From Phaseolus vulgaris (taxonomy: Eukaryota; Streptophyta; Magnoliopsida; Fabales; Fabaceae), in contig NC_023753.2 of the NCBI RefSeq assembly GCF_000499845.2, positions 23,422,942 to 23,486,941 on the forward strand: a stretch of 64,000 bases of DNA, written 5' to 3'. The notes beneath the pieces are model-generated. The model worked only from the letters and a program-made list of their open reading frames with translations, was not told the DNA's origin and did not search any database. The translations under genes and the position numbers were made by a program. This document shows, one piece after another, positions 46,881 to 59,813 of this stretch. Every line of letters starts with the position of its first letter. The first letter of the stretch is position 1.

Positions 46881-48902
46881 GTTTTCATATTATTTTCAAC
46901 GAAAATAAAGTTGTATAAAATAATATTTAAGACTTCGAGAACTTTCAGGTAATCATTTCTTCCACACCGAGTACAAATTTCGAAGTTAAATTAAAAAGAA
47001 AAACAAATTAATAAAAACTAAAATTAGTGCAAATTCAAAATAACTTAATAACACAATTTTCGCAGTAAATCATTAACAAATGACTGAGGAAGTTTCTGGA
47101 AAAGCACATAAAGTTGGGTGTGCTAATATTAGTTCAAATTCATTTTCCGTTTATCATCTTCATTTTCTTCTACATTCATAAGCCAACTGATATCTATTTG
47201 TTGCAGTTTAGAAACAACCTTAGTTGCTCTATTCTTTGTCTCAGGCAACTTCTTTTTGTCCATTATACCAGATACCAGATAACCAGATACCAGATCTACC
47301 AGATTGTTTACTCTGTTTCTGCTTGATTCTGGGAGATACAAGTGAAACATTGTAGAACTTACACGTGTTCCAAAACTCACCACAGGTGGTTTCTGTTTTT
47401 TCATTCTCACCGAATTCTTATTCTTATATTTCTCTACTCTTACTCTTAAGCTTTAAGACATAAAAACTGTTTCTCTTCTACTTTGTGAGTTGCAAATATA
47501 GAAGTTGGTAACCATTTGCACTGTAGATTTATCCATGGAATGGAAAAGGTAATTAAAGTTTGGATCTTTTTTCATTCTGACCATAAATATTAATTAAAGG
47601 TGCATGCATTTCATAAAAAAAATGTTGTTATAATAATATTTCTCTATTCTTAAGCTTTAAGACATAAAAATGGTTTCTCTTCTACTGTGATTTCCCAATA
47701 TAGAACTTGGTAAGCATACGCGCTGTAGAGGTATCCATGGAATGGAAAAGGTAATTAAAGTTTGGATCTTTTTTCATTTCGAGCATAAATATTGATTAAA
47801 GTTTCCATTTTTAAATATTTTTAGTTCACAGATTTAAGGTATATATATTTCATAAAAAAAATGGGCTTACAATAATCATTTTATTTACCATCTTTTTCAT
47901 TTATATTTTTGTTCTTTGATTTCTGTTTTAGTCAAATTAGGAAATATAGAATGAGCATATCTGTTTTAGTCAAGTTTTTTTGGCGGTATACATATAGTAC
48001 GTGTTCTTGCATGTTGTGTATTATTTCAGATATATCCAATGCAAAGATTCCTTTTTTTTGTTAAACATAAAAGTTGTTCTACAATGGTGCAAAAGAAAGT
48101 TAGCCAAAGTTCCCATATTTTTTGCTTATAAGGGATGTTAAATCATGTTATCTTTTTTTAAATTGACGTACTTTATATTTCTATTTTTGGACGTTGCTTC
48201 GTTCTTCTGTGGTTTAAGAGATGATTGTTTCTAGATAAATGTCGATTCAAATGTATTACTATATTTACTATTTACTATATATATATTATTATATATACAA
48301 TATGATAAGTATATTCTCTGCAGGTTTTCTCTTTCAAAAGTCAACCAACAATTCATTAATGACAATGCTTAAAGTAGGACATTGTTATTTTGGACTAGAA
48401 CAAGAATTTGTTTTCAGATCTTAAAAGTTAAGTTCCCCTTTTTCAAAACAACTTCTAGACATGCATTGCATGAGCTTTCTTCATTGAACATTGATACTAC
48501 CTAAATTTGTAATTGTTTTAATGGTTTTTATTATTTGATTTTTTAATTACGTTACATTTCGATGTTTGTTTGTTTATTATGCAAAATAAAGAAAAATGGT
48601 GCAAGTGTTATCCCTTTTCAAAGGTAAATTTTTGGTTGAACATTTTTAAGTATTAAATACCATTATTATATAATTATATATAACTAAATATCATTATTAT
48701 TATATAAAAATATTACACATTTTTATTTGTTGAATATTTTAATATTTAATTAATAAATGCATTATGTCAAAGTAATAACATATAAGGAAGTCTCGTTCTT
48801 GACCATGTACCGTAAAAATTGGCGCCAAAACAAACATCCAAAACAAAGCTAGCGTGAACAATATATTGTACACACTTACTCCTCAAAACAGTACATACTT
48901 TT
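46881..48902. other. Leader of the second Helitron-associated unit
   Basis: 'gtagaacttacacgtg' at about 47353 matches 37356. 47425-47835 is a tandem duplication of about 207 bp ('cttaagctttaagacataaaaa'). An ACCAGAT-rich tract lies at 47264-47306. 48000-48400 matches 40390-40770. No coding region. Confidence 0.5.
47425..47835 (+). repeat. Tandem duplication of about 207 bp in the leader
   Basis: Two copies, each with CTTAAGCTTTAAGACATAAA, a run with 'ccatggaatggaaaaggtaa' and GGATCTTTTTTCATT. Confidence 0.85.
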
Positions 48903-49040
48903 ATGGCTGAAAATATTTGTTCTTACTACAATACTCTTGAAAGTTCAGTCATTCAGCTTTCAATAGTTATGGAGCAACTGAAGCAAAATATTAATAGAAG
49001 AAATAGGATTGTTAGCCTTTCTCAAACAAATTCTAATGTA

Positions 49041-50522
49041 TCAGGTGTTAAAGATGGTTGCTGCCCCTTCAAGACATGTGTTTGATGAAGACTTTTATGT
49101 ACAATTCATGTGTATTTCCTTTTGCTTTAAGAATGTCTTAGGTAGTGTTTAGAGGTTGTTTAAGAGTAGGCTTTTTGCTGAGTAACTCACCTCCTAACCC
49201 CTGGCCATGTGATAAGAGCAAGCACAAAATTTCTTAAACTGTTTTTCACATGTTTTACAAAAAACACATTTACTGCATAAAAAAAAATATGTTCTTTTCT
49301 AAATAAACAGATTCTTTTTTAAACTGATGCTTTGGCTAAGTCTTGTGAAAATTAGATTTTGTGCATCAAGTATTTTGACTAAGTCTTCTACCTTTCAGAA
49401 CGACTGTGTTTTAATAGTTAAACTTTTTCTGTTATCGTTTTGAAAAATAAATCTGTTCATCTGTAAATGAATGAATTCTTTTTAGTCTGGTGCAATGCTT
49501 ATCTTAAACGGTTTTTAGTTTTGTCCCTGCACCAGAATGGTTGACTAAGTCTCCTCACATAACAGATTCTCTTACTGGTTTTGAAAATAAATCTGTTCAT
49601 TTTATTTTCAATCTGTTCTTTTTATAACAGCTTTAACTATTTTTCAAAAATCTGTTATAAGTTGGTTTTCTATAAAAAAAAAATTGTTTATGAGTTTAAA
49701 CATCGATCATACAATTGAGAAAACAAGTTTTGCATCAGAGAATTAAGGATTGACAAAGAATTAGCATTTGTTCTTGAAAGATTTCCAAAATCAAAAGTGT
49801 GCTTGTTCTTGTTTGGTTCCAAAGCTTGGTAAGAGGTGCTGCTACTGTTTAAGCGATCTGTTCTACTGGGTTAAGGCAGATTTCTGCATCCTCTATCAGG
49901 TGTATTCCTTTCACATTTCATTTCTTGTAAAAGTGTGGTTGTAAACTCTTCTTGATAGGGTTTCTTGAAGAGTGTGTATACTGAAATAGTGTTTTTCAGC
50001 AAGTGTACCAAAGTTCTTGTAGGGTTCAAGAACAGTGGTGTTTGTGGTTTTTTGAATTGTGATTTAGTGAATTTCACCTTGGTTTAGGTGAAGACCGGAT
50101 GTAGCTCATTGGAGTGAACCAGTATAACTGTCTTGTGTTCATTCTCCTTTAATCTCTGATCTCGAATTACTGCATATATGTTAAACTGTCACGAAATAAA
50201 TCTGTTCAATTAATAATAAATCTGTTCTTTCTGGGCATGTTTCATACTGTTCTTAATTTCTGGAAAAACTGGTTTTCTTTCTAATATCAGAGTGTGTGTG
50301 ACTTGCAAATTAATCTGCATAATCTTGAGATTAACTTGGCTGATATAAACGTTTTTAAACATTAACAGTGCCAAAATAAATCTGTTCATTTTCAAATAAA
50401 TTGATTTATTTTTTGTATACTGTGATAAATACTGATTCTGCGAGAAATTTTTAAAAGGTCAATTCACCCCCCCCCCCCCCCCCCCCCTCTTGAACTTTGA
50501 CACTATTAAACCCAACATCAGG
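49041..50522 (+). mobile_element. Solo copia-type LTR at the first splice donor of RepHel, TCAGG duplication
   Basis: LTR 49046-50517 starts TGTTAAAGATGG and ends AAACCCAACA, flanked by TCAGG at 49041-49045 and 50518-50522. It holds repeated AATAAATCTGTTCATTT motifs (about 49446, 49583, 50192, 50374), the block GTGAACCAGTATAACTG shared with the LTRs at 1094/5947, and a C21 tract at 50467-50487. The insertion point is the exon-1 donor CAG|GT; the duplicated G plus the LTR's first T re-create a GT. Confidence 0.92.
50467..50487 (+). repeat. C21 homopolymer near the LTR end
   Basis: Twenty-one C in a row; the related LTRs have six at this place. Confidence 0.9.
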
Positions 50523-51177
50523 TATAACAACTACAACGTATATTTAGATTTTTAAGTGTCATATATACATACATCTAGATATAGATATATATTTAAAAAT
50601 TAGGTTTAGAAAACAAGTTCATAGTCTATTATGATGTAAGAATGAATGAACTCTCAACACAATTTATGATAAAAATATATAAAAAATAAATGGTATGATA
50701 TAGTTCTTAATAGATTTAGTGTCTGTGTATGATTTGACCTATTGTTTTACATGGGTCTTATTTTCTAGAGAATCAAAATCCAAACACAACATGCATATCT
50801 GAATCCAACAATGGTAAGCATAATATTAAGTATATTGTTTACTTCAAAGTACTGTATGTTATTTATTTATGATTTTCTTTGTAATTTCTCTTTTTTTAGT
50901 TCTCGATGTTGATAATGGAAAATATGCCAGAAGAAAAAGAAGAAATATATTATATGAACTGTACAACAAAGAAGTTAAAACAACAGTGAAACCTAATTAC
51001 CTTTATATATCTATATATTTATATTTGAAATAGAATTAACATTATTTTTCAATTGATATTGAATGTGTAAAACCAATTCAAATTAATTTTCAATTGATAT
51101 CAAATGTGTAAAAGAAATACATAGTAATTTGTCATTCGTTTACCTTATTTATCACTCATTCTGACTTTTTGTTGTAG

Positions 51178-53000
51178 GTGAAAGTACTCCTAACTCATGT
51201 CACAATTTTGGTTCTCCAGCATCACGAATTATGATAACAAATATCCCTGTTTATGAAAAGCTTACTCCCAACAATCAATTAATGCATTCAACAACCAAAG
51301 TATTGTCATCAATGGGTAACGTTAGTAATGGAGAACTGTTTCAAGGTTAGTTAAAATGTATTATAAATTATATTCATTACAATTTAGACTAATACTAAAT
51401 AAAAATTTTAATTTTTATATATATTGTTTTTGGGGAATCATTTTTTTTTGTTTATATTAATCAGATGTTGCCAAATCTACAAGGGCAGAGAAGAAAAAAG
51501 TCATTTATGATCAACGAAAAAAAGGTTGATAAAAAAAGAGGTAGTAACAATGACATTTTATTTCATTTAACTCTCGCAGTATGTCATTCAATGAAATTTC
51601 TAATTATAGTACTAAAGTCAACTCTTATGCCTCATTTTTTTTGTACGTCAAACTATTGTGAACTCAAGTAACCAATTTTCGTGTCAAACTTCTCAAAATA
51701 CAAGCATAAATGATTTTGTCTCTGTAACCCCGACTCCTGAATATGAATTCAAAACCATGCATTCAATTACAAAAGTATTGTCATCAATGGCTACAGTTAG
51801 TAATGAAGAATTTGGACTTACAGTGCAGGTTCATGGTTAGTTCTTAATGGATCATTCACATGGTTTGATTACAATTATAGTATTATTACAAATATACAGA
51901 CAATTTTGATTTATTAATTATAGTACTAATTTATGTTTTACTATATTTTTTCTTAATTAACTGAAATAATTAAGTAGTAATAATTATCATATATATATAT
52001 ATATATATATATATGATTCAAACACAATGAAATGTTAAAGTTCTTCAAATCATTGTTGAAAGATTTACTTTAATGTAAAAGAATTTATAAGTTCTTATAT
52101 AGTGATTGTTAATTGATTTATCTTATTGTATCACTCATTTAAACTTTTTGTCGTAGGTTAAAGTACTCTTAAATCAAGTCAGGATTTTGCTTCTCAGACA
52201 TCTGGAATTACATGCTCAAATTTCCCTTTTTCTCACAACCTTACTCCTAACAATGACTCAAACATGATGCATTCTACTACCAAAGCAATGTCATTAATGT
52301 AAACAATTACTCATGGAGACATTAGCCTCACTCAACGTCCTCATGGTTAGTTTACAATCCATTATTTGTTATAGTTGATTACAATATATAGCAATAACAC
52401 ATTTGAATTTTATTTCTTTATTTTTTTTTGGAAACTATTTTTTTTATTTGTATTTGTGCACATTTTGGGAAAGATGCAAAAGGGTGATCAAGCTAGAGGT
52501 AGTAGAAATATAAAATGAAACATTATTCATTTTTGTACATTTATTCCTTCAATAATGACTTATAAAATAATTCATCATTCAAATGAAAATTCATTTAATG
52601 AAAGACACCATTTTTTAACCTAAATCATTGTGTTTCTCAATCAGTGACCCCTAAGAATCATTTGAACGTGATGGATACAACTTCTCAATCATTGTCATGT
52701 TTACAAACAATCTGTACTACCCCTAAATTTCAAGGTTAGTTTAGGAAACCAATGTAAATTATTTTTCGTTATTCTTTTATGGCAAGTAAATTTCAAAATC
52801 ATACTGATGGTTTTACTACTTCTTAATTGCTGCTTTTGAACATATTTGGTCCAGGTAATTTAGTTGCAGGGAGTGTAGGGTATGTAGCTAACACACTAAA
52901 CTTACACAACAAGTCTGGTACATACAGTGTTCAAATCCTTGAATCAGTGATTCAGAGATTGAATTTTGACGAAGATGTGAAAAATGAAGAAAATAATGGT
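51178..53000 (+). repeat. Four tandem copies of an exon-intron unit of about 480 bp in RepHel
   Basis: Related exons start at about 51179, 51659, 52157 and 52617. They share the core MHSTTKVLSSMGNVSNGE / MHSITKVLSSMATVSNEE / MMHSTTKAMSLM / MDTTSQSLSCLQ and end in (C)A(A/T)GGTTAG donors. Between them short Lys-rich exons recur (RAEKKKVIYDQRKKG). The third copy has an in-frame TAA. Confidence 0.75.
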
Positions 53001-56000
53001 ACTAAAAATTGTTAATTTATAATTTCTTTTTAATTTTTTAAAAACCACTTTCTTTTATTATTTTTTGTTTCGGATGACACCACACAAGTTTATAGTTCTG
53101 AATTATATTCAAAAACTGAAAATGAAGGTGCATATCTTTAACTCTAACTTCTTCACTTCTTCATGCAAACTAAATCCATTTATCTCATAAAAGTAATAGA
53201 TCACCTTTCTTAATTTTCTGAAAATAGATATTGTTGAATTTGGACAACCTACTATTCAATGTGAATACTGCTTCGGCGAGGTGTGGTATGAAGAAAGATC
53301 TCAGAAATCTAAGACTTATGTTAACGTTGATTTTTCTATTTGTTGTCAAAAGGGAAAAGTACAACTCCCTTTTCTACAAGAACCTCCTAAATTGTTGTTA
53401 GAGTTATTAAATGGGCAAGATAGTCGAAGTCAACACTATCTACAAAATATTAAAAGTTACAATAGTATGTTTTCATTTACTTCAATTGGAGGGAATATTC
53501 ACTCTTCGATAAATGATGGATATGGACCTCCTCAGTTTATTCTACATGGACAAAACTATCATAGGATTGGAAGCTTTCTCCCCGATAGTGGATCATCTCC
53601 TAAGTTTGCACAACTTTACATATATGACACTCAAAATGAAGTGTCAAATAGATTATCTCACTTTGGGTATGTGTTATATTCAGTTACTTTATTGATTTAT
53701 TTTCTATTTACTGAATTAATTAAAAGATAATTTTTAATGATATATTTTTAAAAATTGCATGTAGGTTCGAAAGTGAAACAGGTGAAGTTTGACAAATCCT
53801 TGATTGAAGATCTTACCAAGATGATTGATGACAACAATGTTTTGGCAAAAAAATTTAGAAGGGTAAGAGATTTTGTATATAATGATGTAATTCAAATTTT
53901 GCATTGAGGTTATTTAGACACTGATGCAAAGATCCAAGAGTGTACAATACCCCTATAACAAATGAGAAAACAACATTAATTGTGGGTGATATGAGCAACA
54001 TGGATGTGGGGCGAGATATCATAGTGAAAAAAAGTTCAGGACAATTGTTTAGACTCCATGAAACACATACAACCTTTATTCCATTACAATATCCATTAAT
54101 ATTCCCCTTTGGAGGGGATGGCTATCAAGAACAAATTCCAATACGAAATTCTGGAGGTAAGAGCAGAGAATGTAAAAGAAGTCGTATTTCATTAAGAAAT
54201 GTGGAGTTTGAGAATATAGTCCATTCATGTCGATTGTTTCAATAGTTTTTGGTTGATGCATATACAATGGTTGAAGCTCAAAGATTGTCGTTCATAAGGC
54301 TAAACCAAAAAACAATCTGTTGTGATATTTTGTAAGGTGTACAAGAAGCAATTAATCGAGGAGAAATAAATTCTTTTGCAATTGGAAAACGTATAGTTTT
54401 ACCTGCATCTTTTACAGGAGGAATGAGGTATATGTTCAACAATTGCCAAGATGCTATGGCCATTTGGAAAACATTTGGATATCCTTATTTATTTATCACT
54501 ATTACCTGCAATGTAAACTGGTCTGAAATACGTGACTTTGTTACTTCAAAAGGATTAACTATTGCTGATAGGCCAGTCATTGTTTGTAGAGTTTTCAAAA
54601 TGAAATTAGATCAAATGATGATTGACTTAAAAAAAAATGATTATTTTGACAAAGTTAATGCAGGTAATCCACATTAACCCATATTTAACAGTTTCCTTGA
54701 TATATTATTATGTATTACATTTTGAAGAATTTTTTTCATATTCTCATAGGTATGTACACTGTAGAATTTCAAAAAAGGGGTTTACCTCATGCCCACATAT
54801 TATTGTGGTTGGATGGAGATAAAAAGTTAAGAACTCCAATAGATATTGATGAAGTCATTTATGCAGAATTACCGGATGCAATTTTATATCCTAAATTGTC
54901 AAAGGCAGTGGCAACCTACATGATACATGGCCCTTGCGAGGTAAGTCGAATAAGTTCACCTTGCATGATTAACGGTAGATGTTCAAAATTTAACCCCAAG
55001 AAATTTAAAATGTTGACTACTATTGATGAGGATGGATATGCATGTTATAAACGTCAAGATAATGGAACATTCATTCTTAAAAATGGAATTAAGTTGGACA
55101 ATAGAAATGTTGTGCCATACAGCCCATTGCTACTATTGAGGTACCAAGCCCATGTTAACACATAATATTGCAACAAATCAAATTCAATCAAGTATTTGTT
55201 TAAATATGTGAACAAGGGTCCAGAAAGAGACAATTTGAAAATTACTACTGCTGATAAAGACTCTACAGAGACCCCAGTTATTGATGAAATTAAACAGTAT
55301 TATGATTGTAGATACATATCCCCATGTGAAGCTGTGTGGAGAATATTTGCCTTTGATATTCATCATAGATGGCCTCCAGTTCAACGATTGACTTTTCATC
55401 TATTGTACGAGCAACCAATTCTCTTTAAAGATAATGAAGACATTGATGAAATATTGAACTTCAATGAACATAAAAGAACAATTTTTTTAGCTTGGTTTGA
55501 AGCTAACAAAATTTATCCACTGGGAAAAAAATTGACTTATTGTGAATACCCTAGATATTTTGTTTGGATGGCAGACAGAAGAGAGTGGAAGCCAAGGAAA
55601 ATTGGTGTTATTATTGGAAGGTTAACATTTATTCCTGTAGGGTCAGGGGAATTATATTATCTGAGTTTATTGTTGAATTATCAAAAGGGTTGCTGTAACT
55701 ATGATAGTATCAAAACTATTAATGGTTTCATTCACCAAACATATAAAGAGGCATGCTATGCAATGAGGCTATTGGCAGATGATAAAAAGTTTATTGATGC
55801 CATTATAGAGTCCAGTGACCTTGCATCAGGAAATCAGTTGAGAAGACTGTTTGTTACCCTTTTACTGATGAATACTATGTCTAGACAAGATGAAGTGTGG
55901 AACAAAACATGGAAGTTGTTATTAGATGACATTTTATACCAAAAAAGAAAGGAGTTTGTCTTACCAAGTATAAATTTTTTATTTCTTGGAAATTTATAAT

Positions 56001-57833
56001 TTATATTTTATAATTACTGTATGACATATAATTTCTGTCGTAGGTCTTAGAATTGAAGATGCTCAAATACAAAACCTTTGTCTTCTACAAGTAGAAGAGT
56101 TATTAATTTCAAATGGTAAGTGTTTGAAAGACTTTCCAAGTCTGCCACAACCTATTCATTCAGATTCTTTTATTTATCAAAATAGATTCATTATTGATGA
56201 ATTGAATTATGACAAAATAGAAATGTTTGAAATGCATTGTTCTCTTTTTCAATCTCTTACTCCGAAGCAAGTGGAAGTCTATGGGAATATAATGACAGCA
56301 GTCCTATCAGAGGTTGGTGGTTTTTTTTTCTTATATGGTTATGGAGGAACTGAAAAAACTTTCATGTGGAAAACTTTGTCCACTGCTATTAGATCAAAAG
56401 GGTTGATTGCGTTGAATGTAGCTTCTAGCAGTATAGCTTCTTTGTTACTTCCAGGAGGAAAAACAACTCATTCTACCTTCTGCATTCCTTTGTTAATAAA
56501 TGAAGAGTCAACTTGCAATATTCCTCAAGGAAGTCTTAGGGCCAAATTATTGATCAAAACTAAATTAATTATATGGGATGAAGCCCCAATGATTAATATG
56601 TTATGTTTTGAAGCCCTGGATAGAACTTTAAGGGATGTCATGAGAGCTGAAAGTGAAGAAAATGCTCTTAAACCTTTTGGGGGTAAAGTAATTGTATTAG
56701 GAGGAGACTTTCGTCAGATATTACCTGTTGTAAAAAATGGATCAAAATATGACATTGTGAAGGCAACAGTAAATTACTCGAAGTTATGGAAACATTGCAA
56801 AATCTTAAAACTTACAGAGAATATGAGATTAAAGAGTCATACATCACTGCAAAGTCAAATAGAAATAAAAGAGTTTATTGATTGGATACTTCACATTGGA
56901 GATGGAGATATGGAGTTAAATGAGTTGGGACAAGGAATGATTGAAATACCGGAAGAGAATTTAATTTTAGATGTTGAACAACCTTTACTGTAGTTGGTTG
57001 AGTTTGTTTATCCCTCCTACATAAACAATGTGACATCTGATGGTTCTTTTGATGATGGTGCAATATTATGTCCTACAACAGAATGTGTGGATCAGGTGAA
57101 TGAATTCATTTTATCATTAATACCAGGATCTGAAGTTACTTATTTAAGTTCAGACAGTCCTTGCGAATCTGAAGAACAAGAAAATGCTCAAACTGAGTGG
57201 TTTACAACTGAATTTTTGAATGATATCAAATGCTCTGGAATTCCTAATCATTGTCTTAAATTAAAAGTTGGAGTTCCAATAATGCTTCTAAGAAATATTG
57301 ATCAAACCAATGGACTTTGCAATAGAACAAGATTACAGGTAACTCACTTGGGGAAAAATGTTATTGGTGCCAAAGTTATTACTGGGAAAAATATAGTTGA
57401 TCAAATATTTATTCTGAGAATGAACTTGACTTCTTCCGAAACAGGTTTGCCACTTAAGTTTCAAAGAAGGCAATTTCCAATATCTTTGTGTTTTGCCATG
57501 ACAATAAATAAAAGTCAAGGTCAAACGCTCAATAAAGTTGGTCGATATCTACCGCGTCCAGTGTTTACACACGGACAATTATATGTTGCTCTTTCCAGAA
57601 TAAAATCTAAGAAAGGGTTGAAGATATTGATTTTGGATGATAATGGTATTACCACTAATTTAACTACTAACGTGGTTTACAGAGAAATATTAAAAAATGT
57701 TTGAAGTATTCTCTTACAGCCTTACATATGAGGTATGAAAATTCTTTAATTAATTGAAAAATATTTTTATTTCTTATATCTTTTTGTAATATATGAACAA
57801 CAATTTAAGAACTAATATACATTGTCTCTGATA

Positions 57834-58365
57834 GGTTTGATCATTGCTTTTGTGTGACACAAAAGTTTGTACGAACCTTATTTTATCCAAAAATATATTC
57901 ATGGTCATCTTGAAAGTATGGTACGTATTCTTTATCAATTGTAGAATGTGTTAGATCCTATTCTAAAATACCTTTGTCAAAGTTTGTTAATTTCATTAAT
58001 GTTTTTTAGGAATTCCTTATCAGAAGAAACAGTTGTGTAACATTAAAGTTCATAAAGGATGTTTCTCTGAAGCACTTCAAGAGGATGCTTATCTGAAGCA
58101 CTTCATAAGGATTATTCTTTGAAGCACTTGACGAGGTATTGCTTACTTAAATTATTAATTTACATAATTTATTCTTACTATTACAAATTTCGTGTATCAA
58201 TTTGTGTACTTAATATCCCAGGATTGTTAATAAATTGTCAAATCAGACTCTTGAAAGGCAATGTGAAACTGTTGATTTATGTAGTGAAATTCTATTCAGG
58301 GCTATGGACTGGATTATCATATCTCATTCAAGATATTAAGGACAAATATCAAGATTGATTGAAAA
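57834..58365 (+). pseudogene. RPA1-like C-terminal remnant downstream of RepHel
   Basis: Starts RFDHCFCVTQKF (compare RFDQSFCVKKVC in the gene at 41255). The exon at about 58010 follows, now expanded by three copies of a 27-30 bp 'ctgaagcacttc' unit. The last exon at about 58222-58358 matches 43552-43758 in parts (acTGTTGATTTA, GATATTAAGGACAAATATCA). The upstream two thirds of RPA1 are missing, so a deletion joined the RepHel end to the RPA1 end. Confidence 0.7.
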
Positions 58366-58399
58366 GGAAGTAATTTTAATGATGAATTTTTATGTATTA

Positions 58400-59330
58400 T
58401 TAGCACTACTTGGACAGTTTTAGAGTCTATTCGTTACTCTCTACATATTATTTAATTTCTATTCAGAATATATTTTGATGATTTGTAGAATTACTCTTTA
58501 AAAAAAATTTGTGTAATGTTTTGGTTTCATCACATGACACAATGTTTCAGGTATGCTTAATATTGGAGTTAAAACAATTTCTTAGACTTCAATACATTTA
58601 TATATTATATATATAAATTTTTATTATTATGTTATTTTAATCAAATTTTTTTATTTATAACTGATATAATAATTTTTTATTCTGAATATTTTAGGTAAGT
58701 TGTTTGTTTCAAGAAACTTTACAGGTATGTATATTACCTTATACTTACTCTTCAAATCACATATACTAATTTGTAGAACTATTTGTCAAACAATTGTTAC
58801 AGGAATGTAAAATTATTTTGTTTCCTAAAAGTCTATTATTCATGATTTTTTCATAACTTTTATAAAATTATTTTCTCTTATTGTCATCATTTTTGTGTAC
58901 ATTTTAACAGTTTGTTTTATTAGTAATAGCAATGTGTTTTCTTATTTTAAGTTAATTGGCTTATTTTAATGTCTTATTAGCGGTATTTGGACAGTTTTAG
59001 TTTCTATTTGTTACTCAGTACATATTATTTAATTTCTATTGAAAACATATTTTGAATTATTAGTAGAATTATTCTTTAATATTTCTTTGTGTAATGTATT
59101 GGTTTCATCATTGGACAAAATGTTTCAGTATGCTTAATATTGGAGTTAAAACAATTTGTTACACTTCAAAATATATATATATTATTATGTTACTTTAATC
59201 AGTTTTTTATTTATAACTGATATAATAATATAATAAATTATTTTTCTAAAAAATTTAGGTAACATTGTTTGTCTCAAGAAACTTTACATGTATGTCAATT
59301 ACATTATACTTATTCTTCAAATACATGTAC
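58400..59330 (+). repeat. Tandem duplication of about 577 bp downstream of the RPA remnant
   Basis: GGACAGTTTTAG...TACATATTATTTAATTTC occurs at 58412 and 58989; TCAAGAAACTTTACA occurs at about 58709 and 59275. Copies differ by many substitutions. Confidence 0.8.
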
Positions 59331-59813
59331 TAAATTGAATAACGAATTGTTATTTAAATGGTTGGAAATTGAATATAATATTGTTACGACAAATTGCATA
59401 CTATGTCTTACAATTATTTGTTATTTAATCATGCTCTATTTTTATAACTTATAACTTATACCTTAAATGCATTATATAAGTTACTTTGTTGAGTATATAT
59501 CAACATTATGCTCAACAAGATACAAGGTAAATCATTTCTTATTTTCAAGGCTTTTGTTTATTGATACATGGTTGCATTAAATAAGTGTCAGAATAATTAA
59601 CTCAATAATTTATTTTATTCTTTTTGAGATAGAGTGTGCCCTTTGTATTTTCCTTATACACTTTTTTTTTTCGAAATTTACTTTACTCTTCCTATGCAGA
59701 GTTAATGCAGCAAATAATCATTTCATCCCAATATTAAAAGTGTCAATAACTTTTAGGATTTCCAAATTTAATTTTTTACAGAATAAAATTAATTTGTTTT
59801 AAACATTATTTAA
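59331..59813. other. Spacer between RPA remnant and the hAT-like element
   Basis: AT-rich; carries the ATTAAATAAGTGTCAGAATA block shared with unit 1. Confidence 0.4.

Larger units (their letters stand above)
48903..57704 (+). pseudogene. Helitron Rep/helicase (RepHel, PIF1-type), disabled
   Basis: Likely first exon 48903-49044 (MAENICSYYNTLESSVIQLS). Four repeated exons follow (51178-52740), then a Cys-rich segment (CEYCFGEVWYEERSQKSK, 53260 on) and the Rep domain. Rep has YMFNNCQDAMAIWKTFGYPY, an intron 54664-54749, FQKRGLPHAHILLWLDG with the HUH pair at 54788-54796, and KYLFKYVNKG with the two Tyr at 55193 and 55205. After an intron at about 55974-56043 comes the SF1 PIF1-like helicase: Walker A GGTEKT (normally GGTGKT; Glu at 56352-56354), Walker B LIIWDEAP, VIVLGGDFRQILPVVK, the C-terminal FAMTINKSQGQTLNKVG and GQLYVALSR. 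It would nick, transfer and unwind DNA in rolling-circle transposition. Disabling lesions: TGA 53922, TAG 54243, shift and TAA near 54332, TAA 55163, TAG 56991, plus the Walker A change. Confidence 0.92.
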
